From Yamagishiella unicocca (lineage: Eukaryota; Chlorophyta; Chlorophyceae; Chlamydomonadales; Volvocaceae), in assembly GCA_003116995.1 (NCBI GenBank), contig BDSL01000001.1:1550001-1614000 (forward strand): a stretch of DNA of 64,000 nt, read 5' to 3'. Positions within the stretch are counted from its first letter, which is position 1, and each line of letters opens with the position of its first letter. Below are positions 25,901 to 37,203 of this stretch, piece by piece. The translations under genes and the position numbers were made by a program. A model generated the notes under the pieces. That model was given only the letters and a program-made list of their open reading frames with translations, did not search any database and was not told the origin of the DNA.

Positions 25901-28900
25901 AGGATGCTGCGATTGACATGCTCAAGCTCAGCTACGAGCAAGAGGTATATGGGAGGCGGGGGGAGGACTTGATGGACATGACGGGTTCGCAAAAAGTACC
26001 TCCAACAGCAAAAATATGGTTTTTGCCTGAATCACCTGTCCATCATGAAGTGGCCAGGCCAGCTATGAGGGGACGGCCTCCCTGCCTGGCACGACCGCGG
26101 TTCTTCCCCCGCCAGGGGGCTCTCTTCATGGCGGCTGCTCTGCAGCTAACACCGCACAGCTACTACCACCGCTCGCAATGCGCTACCTCACCCAAGGTCT
26201 AACAAATGTTCCACACTCGCCTAATCAACATTTTGCCTCGTATGACCAACACGCTTTCCTACGCTAGCTACCCAAGGCGTGGGCCCTTTCGCGTTCTCTT
26301 GCATGAAACACTCCACTCCGCGGTGCCGCTTCCTCACACCTTCGATGCCCCATCCATGCGCCTGCAGCTGAAGCAGCTTCGAGACGAGATGCTGAAGAAC
26401 CAGTCGGAGGTCGAGGCGCGCGTGATAGCCCGGGACGAGGGCCCGACCAAGGCGCAACTGCAGAAGCTTAACAGCCAGCTCAAGACGAAGGACGAGATGC
26501 TGCGGCAGCTCAAAGCGGCCATCAAGGCGCTGGAGGCCAAGCTGACACAAGTCATGAAGGAGCATGCCGACGAGTAAGTGATTGGCAGGGTTCAGCTCAG
26601 TCACGGTGAGCTCAGCGGCAGTCAGGATCGCATTGATCCTATTCGGCCTGCGTATTGTATGTATCCTCCCCATTGCCAGAGCTCCCCACCGTTCTCCCCC
26701 TTCCTCTCCGCCCCCCAGGAAGATGCAGGCCGCCAGCTGGCAGGCGCAGGAGCGCATGCAAGAGCAGCTGGACAGGTTGATGGACGAGCGGGACGAGCTG
26801 GCTCGGCGGCTGGCGCTGGCGGAGGACAACGCAGCGGCGGCGGCGGGTGCGGACCAGCAGATTGAAGAGCAGCTGGAAATCTTGAGGAGGTGAGGCGCCG
26901 TACAAACGTACGAACAGGTGGTGCATAGAATGTGAGCAGCCAGCACCAAATGCGCGGCAAGGCCGCCGAGGACTAAGCCCACGGTCGTCTGCAACTACCC
27001 TGGGGTGGAGGTAGGGATACTCGGGCCCTGTGTTTCAAACCGCGTGACACTGCTCAAGCACCCAACTCGCCTTGGTTCCCTCCAGGCGGATACAGGAGGA
27101 GGTGGAGAAGCGCGCCCAAGTTGAGAGGCAGCTGGCCAACGTGCGCGAGGAGCTGCAGAAGTTCAAGAACGCGCGAGAGGCGGTGCGTGACACATGCGGG
27201 CGGACCCGGGCAGGGCAGGGCAGCGTGGGACACGGCCAGTCCACCGCTACCGCCTGTACAACGTAACAAGGCACCAGCCCCTTTGTTTTGCGGGTGTGTG
27301 TTTTACGTGAAGCGCACAAGCACGGCTTACACTCAGACCTCCGCCAAGGCATGTCGGGCAGGAGCACTGTGCTGATGTACGTGACCAGATCGTGGCCGCA
27401 CTTTTGAGAGCCTAGGAGTGACGATGCCCCTCGTCCCGTGGTGCGGTCCGGCGCAGGTGGTGGACCTGACCACGGGCATGTCCATTGAGGCCAGGCGGCA
27501 GATAGACGAACTACAGAAGAGGATCAACGTCCTTGAGAAGCAGAACACGGCGCTGAAGCGCAAGACGCCGCCGGAGGGGCCCGCAGCGTCCGGCGAGGGC
27601 TTCGGTCCCGGGGGTGGTGGAGGAGGCGGCGACGACATGGACGGCCCAGGCGGAGGGCGGCGACCGGCGCCAAGGTAATGAACCTCGAGGGCATGACACC
27701 ACAAGCGCCTCGTATTGGGCCCAGGCCGCATTCCAAGCTTTACCAAGGGCCACTAAGGCAACGTATGGAGCTTAAAAGTGCCCCAATCCTCGGAATCTAC
27801 CTCCGTCTCGGAGTCCCGCCCCGTTACAGCCCAGCTCCGTCGCAACACTGCGTGCGCAGGCTCTACACATTGCACCCGCAACTCCCGCCATTCGCACATT
27901 TCCACAGGGGCCCAACCAGCCGCCGCGCACCAGGTTACAGCGCCCGTCGTGAGCAGGACGCCGGGGGCGCCGGCGAGGACCAGGCGGGGCCCGGGCCGGG
28001 TGGCGACAATGACCCCGAGGCGGAAGAGCGGCGAGAGCGAGCGCTGCTGCAGTGGGAAGAGGGCAAGAAGCTCAACGGAAAGATCGACGCCCTCAGGTAC
28101 CATTGTTCGGTGGTCCCATCTTGATTTTCGCTGGGGATGGAGGGATGGCAAGGAGGCACAGGGTCTTTTCCTGTGTACATGTTTTATATGCAACCAACCT
28201 ACGGCATATTCGTTGGCCGCGTTGGGCGCCTGGGTGAAGATCATGCCACCCCCGGTGCTCCTTCCCCAGGAAGCAAGTCGCCGCCAAGACCAACGATGTC
28301 GTCACCTTGCAGAAGGAGCTGGAGCGGCGGGGTGTGCAGGCCGCCACGGTGCAGGCGGAAGCGGACAAGCAGGCCGCAGCCATCCGCGACCTCACAGAGA
28401 AGCTGCGACGCGCGCAGGAGGCCCCACGAACAGACAAGGCCAAGGTGGGCGCCATCGGTTGGGACCGTGCTGTAGCTGCCGCTACTTGGACCGCTGCAGC
28501 CTCATGTGCGCACTCCCCAATCTGACCTTTCGCGTGCGCACTCCCCAATCTGACCGTTTGCTCCCGTACCCGTCCGCCGCACCGTCCCACACGAGTTTCC
28601 TCTCTGCCCTGCCCCGCAGCTCAATGAGTACATGGACCGTTGCGCAGAGGTCGAGGAAGCACGTGACGCGCTGTCCGCCGAGGTGGCTCGCCTCAGGCAG
28701 CAGCTGCAGGCTGCAGGCCCCAGCACCTCGGCGGGCGGCCCGCCAGCCTCTCCAGGCGGCGCGCAGCTCAGGCGCGATGAGGACGTCCTTGAGCTGCGGC
28801 TGCAGCGAGACCAGCTGCAGCTGCAGGTCAAGCGGCTCAAGGAGCGGCTGGCAGACCTAGGAGCCGGGGGGGACGGGGCGGGGACATCCAGGCGCGCCGG

Positions 28901-29937
28901 CTCCGCCGGCGCGCGTCTGGGCGGCGCCGGAGGCGGCGCCCTGACGGCTGGTCGCGAGGCGGAGCTTCTGTCCACCATCACGAACCTCAAAGCGGCCCTG
29001 GAGAAATCCACCGCCAACACCACCTCCACCACCAAGTACATGGGTGAGGTCAGCCGGCGCAAGGAGGCACAGCGTGACGCGGAGGTGGCGCGTGTGGAGC
29101 TGGAGCGGCAGAAGCAGCAGCTCACCGCCAGCAGCCGCATGGTGGCGGAGCTGCAGTCCGCCAATGCGGAGCTGCGAAGGCAGCTGCGCGCGGCGCCAGG
29201 AGCGGGGGCGGCGGCAGCCGGCGCTCACGGCGTAGGGGTGGCGGAGCTGGGCATGCAGCTGAGCAACATGGAAATGCTGCTGGGGCAGCGGGACGAGGAG
29301 GTGGCGGCGCTCCGAGGCGCGCTGGCGCAGCGGGATGAGGAGCTGGAAGGGCTGCGGGGTCCAGGTGGGTGCGATGACGCGTTGGACGCGGCGGCCTGTG
29401 GGCTGGACGCTCCAGTCTGAGGTTAACCGACCGTGGTTGGAGCAACCAACTGCTTCGTACCGCGAAGATCGTCATTTGTCAGACATACATCAGGCGCTGG
29501 TGCGGGCCACGTGGGTTCCTCACCGCGCCACTGTTAGCTGGGCGCCTAGCTCACCAAGTTTGGGAGCATCGATCTCATGCCACCACCACGGTTAAACCAA
29601 TTCCCTGCACTGTCCCGCAGACGGATCCGTCCCCATGGGCGGCGGCACCGAGGCGGCGTCGCTCCGCCGCCAGCTCCGCGACCTGGAGGCGGAGAATGAG
29701 GACCTGCGGAACGAACTCAACGCCTTCGACCCGAGCTTTTGGGACGAGGTGATGGAGATGAAACAGCAGCACGCTGAGCTCAGCCGCAGGGCGGAGCGGT
29801 ACGAGGAGATGATCGTCGACCTCTCGGACCGGCTGGGCATTCCTCCGCCGTTGCAGCGGGGGGGCAGGTCGACCGCAGGGTCGGGGCGGCGGCGGGCGGA
29901 GAGCTCGAGTCGGTCGCCGCGGAGAGGGAGCGGATAG
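13934..29937 (+). CDS. CEP290: CEP290, ciliary transition-zone coiled-coil protein
   Basis: Thirty-three exons: 13934-14038, 14121-14324, 14497-14601, 15283-15380, 15520-15799, 16255-16451, 16795-16969, 17379-17627, 17968-18210, 18640-18828, 19092-19350, 19521-19934, 20321-20562, 20840-20986, 21229-21438, 21676-21854, 22027-22315, 22490-22696, 22810-22961, 23357-23647, 23859-24054, 24390-24695, 24863-25078, 25279-25479, 25774-25944, 26368-26573, 26719-26889, 27086-27182, 27457-27674, 27908-28096, 28270-28444, 28620-29364, 29621-29937. They close in phase at 7443 nt, 2480 aa, about the length of animal CEP290. Almost the whole protein is coiled coil. Landmarks shared with animal CEP290 as I remember it are VYGLPQAVEEI, SSVSLT, SEKAALIGKLH, LLQWEEGKKL and the C-terminal FDPSFWDE. 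Ala/Pro- or Gly-rich inserts break the coil in exons 7, 12, 17, 29 and 32. CEP290 builds the Y-links that gate the ciliary base. Three introns use GC donors. The weakest calls are the starts of exons 4 and 22. Confidence 0.93.
18544..18611 (+). repeat. 34-bp tandem duplication in a CEP290 intron
   Basis: Two near-identical copies (18544-18577, 18578-18611) start with ccaacgggtgcactt. They sit just upstream of the exon 10 acceptor. Confidence 0.9.
24091..24185 (+). repeat. 50-bp period imperfect tandem duplication in a CEP290 intron
   Basis: Two ~45-bp copies (24091-24135, 24141-24185) begin tttcaccgctaagtc and end gtggagtttgtg, with a few substitutions. They lie in the intron after exon 21. 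Confidence 0.9.
28506..28555 (+). repeat. 22-bp direct duplication in a CEP290 intron
   Basis: Two identical 22-bp copies (28506-28527, 28534-28555) beginning gtgcgcactccccaatctga lie in the intron before exon 32. Confidence 0.92.
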
Positions 29938-31198
29938 TTGCATCCGTACCTTCGTTTCGTACACGTCTTGAACTGAGGTCACGACCTGTGTCGTTACAGC
30001 GATACGTCAGCGTGACGTTCTGCCAGTGAGCAGGTGTCCAAGCACTCTTGGTATGCTCTCCGCCTGCGTCTTGACTTCCTGTCCTGACGTTTGAGCTGCA
30101 CGTGCTCGTGTCTTTTGAGCTTACAATGTCATGGCGGGTCTCTACCCCCAGTGCATCTGGACGCTAGGTACTTCGGCACTGGCATTGACAAATGAGCCTC
30201 AGGTTTTGCGACCCGCGGAAATCTACTGCCAGATCGCCCGGGGGCCTCTAATGGTCGACATATGGCGTCGTGGGTATGATGATGTCGGGCGGGAAGCGAG
30301 GGGCGGCGTTGAGCGCTACATGTGTACATAAGAAATGCGAACTGGGAGGTAGCGAATGTTTGGCATCCATTGATAGCCAGTGCCTTCTGATGACATTGTA
30401 AAGCTTCCCCTTGAAGCATCCGTTATAAGTGGTAATAGTCGAGGCGTCACCCTATCCGCCTCTAGTCCGGTTGTCAGCTAACTTAACGTAGTTAAGACGC
30501 TGCAGACAGGTGTCGGAACGGTCGTCCCACAACGCAGACATGCACCACTAGAACTCCGGCCACAAGCCGTTTGGGTACCGACCAGGTCAGCAATAGACAC
30601 GTGGACCAACGTCACAGGCGGTTCTCACTAGCACTTGGAAACCGCGCACTAGAGCCGAAACAGCGGTGACCGCAGCCTGCCGCAGTCATACACCATGTCC
30701 CTGCCTGGCTAGCCAGACTGCCAGTCGAGTACAACCCGTTTGGGCCCAGGACCATACTTCCTCTAGAACGCGCAAGCACCTCTCTCTCCTCTCAACAACA
30801 CAGCAGCGGTGGCAATAGTGCATCCGGCTAGCTTCCTAACGCGTCGTGCGTGTCGTTCTCAAGAGGTGCACGCATCGTTTTTTCGTCTGCGTCCTGTCAG
30901 CTGTCACCCTCACCCTCACCTGTCTAACGCCCACATAACGCTCGCGGCGGACCGCGCCTACCCTCGCAGCCTTCCCTCGCAGCATCATAGGCTAGCACAC
31001 CAGCAGTCTTTCCGCACTCAGTCTCTCGCTACCGGTAGTTGTACGACGTCCGTCAGCGCATAAGCAACAGCTTCTCCGGTAGACACGTCGAGGCAGCCGC
31101 GATGCCAAGCGGCGGCGATGTGACCGGACAGCTCGGCGCGCTAGTTGCCTTCAACACTTGACGTGTGTTGTTTCCTGAAACCTGGCCGGCTAGCTACC
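29938..31198. other. CEP290 3' UTR and convergent intergenic region
   Basis: This runs from the CEP290 stop to the stop of the convergent PDX2 gene. It includes the TGTAA at 30398-30402. Around 30776-31080 there is a CT-rich, UTR-like stretch (ctctctcctctcaacaacac), followed by a short ATG frame of about 19 codons starting at 31101 on the plus strand. I could not connect that frame to any gene. Confidence 0.5.
30398..30402 (+). terminator. TGTAA poly(A) signal for CEP290
   Basis: TGTAA on the plus strand about 460 bases after the CEP290 stop, in the range expected for volvocine 3' UTRs. Confidence 0.65.
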
Positions 31199-32853
31199 TC
31201 ACTGCTGCTCCGCGCGCATAAACTCCTTGCCGTACACCGGCAGGTCCGTGGGCCGGTTGGGCAGGCGGCCAAGGTTCTGGAACAGCGGCGGTGGCACCTT
31301 GTCCGGTTGCTGCGAGTGCTTGCAGACCATGTCCACGAAAGCTTGGTGCCTGGACATCAAGGGATGAAGATGTTAAGGCGAGGGCGAGCGAGGGAAGTGA
31401 AAAAGCCCAGCACAGCTGGAGTCGACCAGGGCCATGGCTGCCCCGCAACAGTTCCCATCGCAGCCGCACAAACCGGTACTACGGCCCTCAGCCAAGGCCC
31501 CAGTCCCTCGAAGCCGACCCACCATCGGATGTCTGTTGTGAGCTCTGGGTGGAAGGCTGTGGCCATGAGGCCCCCCTTGCGCACGCCCACAATGACCTTG
31601 TCCCGCCCGTGGGCTTCCCGCTCCTCGTCGGTCAGCGTGTACTCCGCCAGCACCTCCACCTCTGGACCCACAGCCAGCACGGCGGGGGCGCGGATGAACA
31701 CAGCGCGGAAGTCGTCCGTCCTGCGGTGTGCACATCCGGCGCGGTGGCGAGAGATGGATCACTCAATTCAGCAGGAGATGAGGTTTAGTGCCTCCCTCTC
31801 ATTGCTTTCAACGCTTTTCAGGAGGGAAAAGCAAGGACACGGGGAAGGGAGACCTGCTATCGATGCAACCAAGTAACTGCACGAGCCGTTCTCTCACGCG
31901 CCGCAGCGAGATGCTACTTGTTCTGGTGTTCTGGTTGAATGTTTCCAGGCGCATTGACCCCCAACCTACCGCCGCCCACGGAAACCATCTGCTGCACAAA
32001 CCACATCGGCTTTGGTTCGCAAGCACTACGTGCATAACCGCACAACCACATGGCGCTGTCAATGTCTGCGAGATGCCTCCCGTCCATCCCCACACCCTCC
32101 TGGCTGAACCACTCGCGCCCTAAAGCCGTGTTCCAACCTCACACGCTTCACTTACGATCCAAATGACTTGATGCACTCGGGAGCTGGCAACCGCGTTTCA
32201 AAGCTGTTAATCTGCGGGTCCCATCAGGAGCGCAAGCAGTAAGATTCCTGAGAGGAAAACACACCATAGCTGCCGAGGCCCCTCGCCCTCCCACCTGTGC
32301 ACCGAAGAAATTCCGTGACACTGTGATGTCGAGCCCACCCAACAGTGATTGGCCTCCCTTCTTTTGGCCTGAGTATACACACGCGAAATTGGACAGCAGT
32401 GGGGACAGTGTCGCGTATTGGGCACAGCAACGGGGAGACGACGAGCGCATAGTTGACAACCCTGCCATCCCTCGCCTAGGTCATCCACTAGGCATAAATA
32501 TATGTAACGCGCCATCGTTGCTGCTGATCCAATGCACGCGCACCTTCAGCTGCCTCCGCGAGGAAAATCATGCCTGCGCAAGTGCCCCAAACCGGTTTTC
32601 CGGCCTTTGTAAATGACTGCAGTTCAGGAATGAGGCCCCAGCGTTCGGCGACCAGAGCCATAGTCGTGCTTTCGCCACCAGGAATGATAAGCCCGGCCAC
32701 GCTCTCCAGCTCCTCCTTGGTCCGCACTTCCACTACCTCAACTCCAGGGACCTTTTGCAACAGTGTCATATGCTCACGAAAAGAGCCTTGCAGCGCCAAC
32801 ACGCCAACGCGAATTGACGTGGTCGCGGGCGCGGCGGCGTCATCAGTCGCCAT
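31199..32853 (-). CDS. PDX2: PDX2, glutaminase subunit of pyridoxal 5'-phosphate synthase
   Basis: Five exons, in coding order: 32544-32853, 32295-32368, 32156-32211, 31523-31720 and 31199-31349. They total 789 nt, 262 aa, in phase. This is the class I glutamine amidotransferase (PdxT/SNO type) that hydrolyses glutamine and passes ammonia to PDX1 for vitamin B6 synthesis. Diagnostic segments are [13 protein letters not shown], the oxyanion and substrate loop LIIPGGEST, the nucleophile Cys in [23 protein letters not shown], and the His/Glu of the triad in [12 protein letters not shown]. The C-terminus runs ~45 residues past the triad with a Pro-rich tail. I see no clear transit peptide, which fits the cytosolic location known for plant PDX2. 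The upstream gene on the same strand ends only 235 bases before this start. Confidence 0.95.
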
Positions 32854-33088
32854 CGTGATATAAAGCTGCGCGGACCTAGATGAAAGCTAATGAAAGATGA
32901 CAAATATAATATGGCGCGCTACAAAACGTAGGTATTGAAGGCCGACAACTAGTAACGTGTCTCATGCGACAGTCGTGGCACTACTCACACAAAGGTCGAT
33001 CGGAAAGCGCGCATCGTTCCTTGACAAAACACAGCTTCAAACAATAACAATACATTGGACAATGTAAGGATACATATGCCAGGACTTC

Positions 33089-34830
33089 CTACGTATGTTG
33101 GGTGATGTCTACACCCGCCCGCTGCAGCCAGTGGCTGTGCAGCGGTGTAGCCTTCATGCGGAGCAGCGCTCCATTGCGCCACGCAAACTCCGCCAGGGCC
33201 ATGTCTCGAGAAGGCACAGCGTGGGCTATGGAATGGCTATAGTCCAACAGCGCGCTCACCACCGACCCATGGTCCCGCAGAGCCGCTGCAGCTTCCAGGG
33301 CTCCCGGATGGCTCGGGGAAGCTGCCAGTGCGTCCCTTAGTAAGGGCAACAGCTCATCCACCAGTGCCTCAACTTCTGCGCGGTGTTGGTTTGCGATATC
33401 GCCGACCTAACGGGGGCAGTTATGGCGAGCGACCGCGGCTAAGAACGTCAAACAAGGCATCCAGCTGGTCGATAAACTGTGAGCACCCCACTAGGGAAAA
33501 AGAAATATACAGGAAATTGGGTCCTAGCCAGTCCGGCGGTTAGCGCCAGCAGCCCGCAACGGCTGTCATGGCCGAAGTCATACGCGTTCGGCAGTACTCC
33601 GTAGCTTCTCCGCCACAAGCTCCTGCCCCGCCGTTCCTCTTTATGCCCCATCGCCGTCAAGCGCACGCACCTTCGCGCCCCCCAGCGCCGCACTGAGCAG
33701 CCAGAAGATGGAACCCCAGAGCATCTTCTCCACAAGGGCACGGCACATAGTCGCACCGTCCACCACCGCGCATCGCACGTTCCCATGGCGCAACGTGCGT
33801 GCCACGTGGCCCGCCCACCTGGTCCGGCAGCACAGCAGTTAGCCGCAATGTAGTACGGACTTAAGAACAACGGCCAATAAAATTGCGGGAATTTGGTGGC
33901 GAATCACAAGCCCAGCCGGGACTTTTATGGCTCAACAGCGGCGCGTACAGTACAGAGGGCAGCGTTGTTCGGTGACGGTAAGCCGCGGCCAAAAGAGGTC
34001 ATTGTCAGCGCCGCCGGGTGGTACAGCAGCCCATGACCGCCCCTCAACGTGGGCCTTCGCACCTGCCGTACGCCACAGTGCGCAGGCCGTCTGTCGCCGA
34101 GCCGTCCGGAGCAGCTGCGCAAGAAGAACGGTGTGGGCCAGGGGAAGATGGATAACCGTGTGACGGCAGTAAACGCCTGTTGCACGTTGAAGGGACACCG
34201 CCGGGCCGCTAGCTGGTTTGCCACGCGCCAAACATTCAGTGCCGCCTTTCAGAGTGCTGCGTGGCCGTAGATACGAACATCCCCGTATCAGCATTGTCGC
34301 CATCGGGCCTTTAGTATTACGTATTTCGTCTCCCCTTCGCGCACCAGCCATGTACAACGCCACCAGCGTCACATCATTGAGGCCATGCTGGGCCAACCAC
34401 GGAAGCAACCAGCCATTCTGTAGCAGAACCAGGTCGCAGCGCCGTCCTGGCGGGGTTCGCCAGACAATCTGGTCAAGGGCATCGTTGGTGGTACAGACGT
34501 AGATGGGGCCCTGCATGGCAGCGCCCGGCAGGTACCACGTCGGACGGGCGCATGCAACATCCTACTGCTGTGCTTGCGTAAAACTTGGCACCCTTAATAT
34601 AATTGAGGAATCAGCTCAAGGGCCAGCGGGCTATGAGCGATTGTCAACGTGCCAGCGCGAAGTCGCACCTCGCCGTCGTTCGGTAGGACTCCGGCGTTAC
34701 GGGAGATCACCAGACCGAGATCACAGCCCAACATGTTGGCGATGACTTTTCCAACGCGGCCATAGCCTACTAATGTCGCCGTTGCTGAGTCAAGGACATG
34801 AACGCTGTCCGTCCGGTTGCTTGGCAGCAT
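33089..34830 (-). CDS. PanE/ApbA (ketopantoate reductase)-like NAD(P)-binding protein
   Basis: Five exons, in coding order: 34669-34830, 34321-34510, 33954-34062, 33671-33818 and 33089-33406. They give 927 nt, 308 aa, in phase. Exon 1 holds the Rossmann glycine motif (ATLVGYGRVGKVIANML). Exon 2 reads GPIYVCTTNDALD, then DLVLLQNGWLLPWL, which is typical of a plant/algal branch of the PanE/ApbA family. Exon 4 has VEKMLWGSIFWLLSAALGG, and exon 5 the helical C-terminal domain (EALVDELLPLL). Exon 3 (33954-34062) is the least certain: its phases fit both neighbours, but its donor is weak. The frame stays open upstream to an ATG at 34965, which would add 45 Arg/Ser-rich, acid-poor residues resembling an organelle transit peptide. 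The reaction is unproven; ketopantoate reduction (pantothenate pathway) is only the family prototype. Confidence 0.75.
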
Positions 34831-35303
34831 TTGGAAACGATTTACGTGGGACCTGGGTAATCCTTTTAAAGCAAAATTGCGACAGGAATGTAATGAATAC
34901 AATGCCAGTGATGACGATGCTAGCTCTTTGCTCTGGGCTGCGCACGCATTCCGGAACATGCGCATTCTGGTTTTGGATAGCGTGCTTGCCCTGTGACATA
35001 AACAGATACACGACAATTGTACCGATAGTCATATAAATTGACATGTCTCAAGCAAGACCAAGGGCACCCATTAGTACAGCGCTTTGTCGTACAGGCGGGG
35101 TACGGCGTAATCGTGGCGCGAGGCGTAATCGTGGCGCGCTGGCGCCATGCCTGTCATATGAAACCTGCAGGCCTTAAAATCCAAAACTGCCGGGAGGTAA
35201 AACATGGAAACTGCTTGCTAACATCTACCAGAAATACAGTGCCTTGCTGCCCGCTTTCCCCCTCATCCCGCAAATGCTCTGCTCGTGGGGCCCCTAAGCC
35301 GCA
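34831..35303. other. Intergenic region between the PanE-like gene and UBC9
   Basis: AT-richer DNA between the PanE-like start and the UBC9 stop. The part up to 34965 is open in the PanE frame and may be its N-terminus. Otherwise it is 5' UTR, promoter and the UBC9 3' UTR. No further coding exon was seen. Confidence 0.5.
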
Positions 35304-37203
35304 TCATTCCTCCTCTGGTGGTGGATACTTCTTCGCCTGGTCCCGGACCTTCCTGCAAGGCGTGACAGGGTTCGCAATAATGCCATGTGTGGGCAGTGCT
35401 GGTGTTTCAAGGCAGCTACCTGGTTGATCCTGCCAGTAGTCATATGCTTGTCTCAAAGATTAAGCCATGAAGCATGACAGCACCAAACATGGGCTAGAAC
35501 CTACAGGATTTAGAAGGAAGGTGCCTGAAACTGCCGTGCCATTCAAGCGTTCATGATATGTGCCTTAACGCCGCTCTTTGCTTACCTCTCGTAAGCCGCC
35601 GGGTCTGCCCTCAGCAGGTCGTAGGCCGGTGTCTGCATAAAGTGTCGGATAGCCGTGGCGGCATGTGGGCATAGGACATTGCCCAATCCCAACCGCTATC
35701 ATTGCCCCGGATACAAATATACATGCACGCTGGAAAATGCATGCACGCTGGATAACCTTTCAGCGAGGCTCACGTGCTGTAAGTCCGCTCCTTGTGTCCC
35801 CGCCTGTTCCCACCCCCCCGCCGCTGGCCCTTCTCCCCCCACGGCCCCTTCCCTGCCCTGCTTGCGCTCCCATGCCCCAGCCCCGCCCTCACCTGCGCCG
35901 GCGAGTATATGTTCGGATTCGTGAGCAGCTCCTGCACGCCTTGCAGGATCTGGGCCGATCGCCGTAGGAAATCAAATAGGGTACATGGGGCGCATGTCTG
36001 TATTGCCAACTGCAACATTACTTGAGATGGTACCGATATCGAACCAGGAAAACTTCCCCGGCAGGTACGACACGGTGCGCCCCGAGTGGGGTAATGGCGC
36101 TATACCTCCTATCCGGTGGCCTTTCAGGACTCCTCAAACGCCTCTCAGAACCAGGGTCGCTCCACCCACCTGCGTGATCGAGATGCTTGCAGCCCACTGT
36201 CCTCCCAAATCATCATCGCTGTTGAGCAAGCTCAGGCACACCTTGCAGAAACGACAAGAGTCACCAAGGACAGGCGGATCAGAGTAACGGAGGACCAGCC
36301 CTTGCCCACGGCGAACAGGCTATCCCCTCACCAGGCCATCAGGATAGATGTTCCTGGAGGGAGGGGCAGGCAGGAGATTAGGGCGCGGTAGTCGTAAGCC
36401 TGGGTGTCCCGGGCGGTCTGGATTTTGATCGCAATTGCTTGGCGAGGATCCGGGCAGTAGCGCCGTACCCACACCACGCGTCCATACCGACACCCACGAC
36501 CGGTGTGGAGCAAAAACAAGCAAGGACGCTTGACCCCTGCGTGCTGCTTGTGGACCTTGCGCCCTCCGCGGTAACCAGTCCAGGACCTGGACGTGTGGCG
36601 TGCCGCCGGGAAGCGCAAACATGCCTCTGCCGTACGCAGCTTCGCCGCCCCCAGAGTGCAGGCAGCTGGCCAGCGCATGCCTCACCCCCCTCAGGTCGCC
36701 GAGCCGCTCCTCCCCGCTAGGTGCGCAGTGGTGTAGTACTCACGGATGGAAGAAGTTGGCAGGGAAGGAGCATTCCGGCGGATCAGTTGGGTACGAATCG
36801 GGGAAGAATAAGGTCAGGGGATACGATCCGCCTTCCCATGCCGTTCCGCTGGGCCCTGGCACACGGCAGTTCCAGCGCCTAATGTCGATGCTGCCTGCAG
36901 CAGGTAGGGCACAGAGGCATCTTAGCTAGGGGCCGGGCTGAAGGAGGGTTCGCAAGCTGGTACCGCCCTCGCCTCGTGGTCCTGTGTGCTCAACTGCCAC
37001 TGCGGCAGGTGGTCCCAAACGTGGCAGCAACTCACCGTCGTCGTTTGTCACAGGTTTGCCTACGAAACCATACGGCCTGAACAGCAAGGTTAAAGTTAGC
37101 TTGAGTTCCTGTAACTCTGCTGTTTTGACCAAGCTGCTTGCCTGTTTTTCCGGAACAGCTTGCGCTCCTCGAGAAGGCGTTTATCTGCCAGGGCACCTGT
37201 CAT
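35304..37203 (-). CDS. UBC9: UBC9-type SUMO-conjugating enzyme (E2)
   Basis: Eight exons, in coding order: 37142-37203, 37036-37076, 36744-36894, 36332-36353, 36170-36241, 35893-35949, 35586-35632 and 35304-35352. They total 501 nt, 166 aa, in phase. SUMO E2s receive SUMO from the E1 on a catalytic Cys and transfer it to target lysines. Visible features are the N-terminal basic helix (RLLEERKLFRKN), the GTAWEGGSYPLTL strand pair, the HPN motif (FFHPNIYPDG), the active-site Cys in GLVCLSLL, and ILQGVQELLTNPN. The C-terminus is VRDQAKKY. Length and order match UBC9 rather than a ubiquitin E2. A few usually conserved positions differ, so this could be a paralogue. Intron 1 appears to use a GC donor (CAG|GCAAGC). 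Exon 4 is only 22 nt. Confidence 0.88.
35417..35469 (+). pseudogene. 18S rRNA 5'-end fragment inside a UBC9 intron
   Basis: The 53 bases from 35417 begin TACCTGGTTGATCCTGCCAG and continue through the near-universal first helix region of eukaryotic 18S rRNA to taagccatg. Similarity then stops abruptly: the expected catgtc is replaced by aagcatgac. The fragment starts exactly at the mature 5' end of 18S. It lies in the last UBC9 intron (35353-35585) on the opposite strand to that gene. It is far too short to function as rRNA. Confidence 0.9.
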
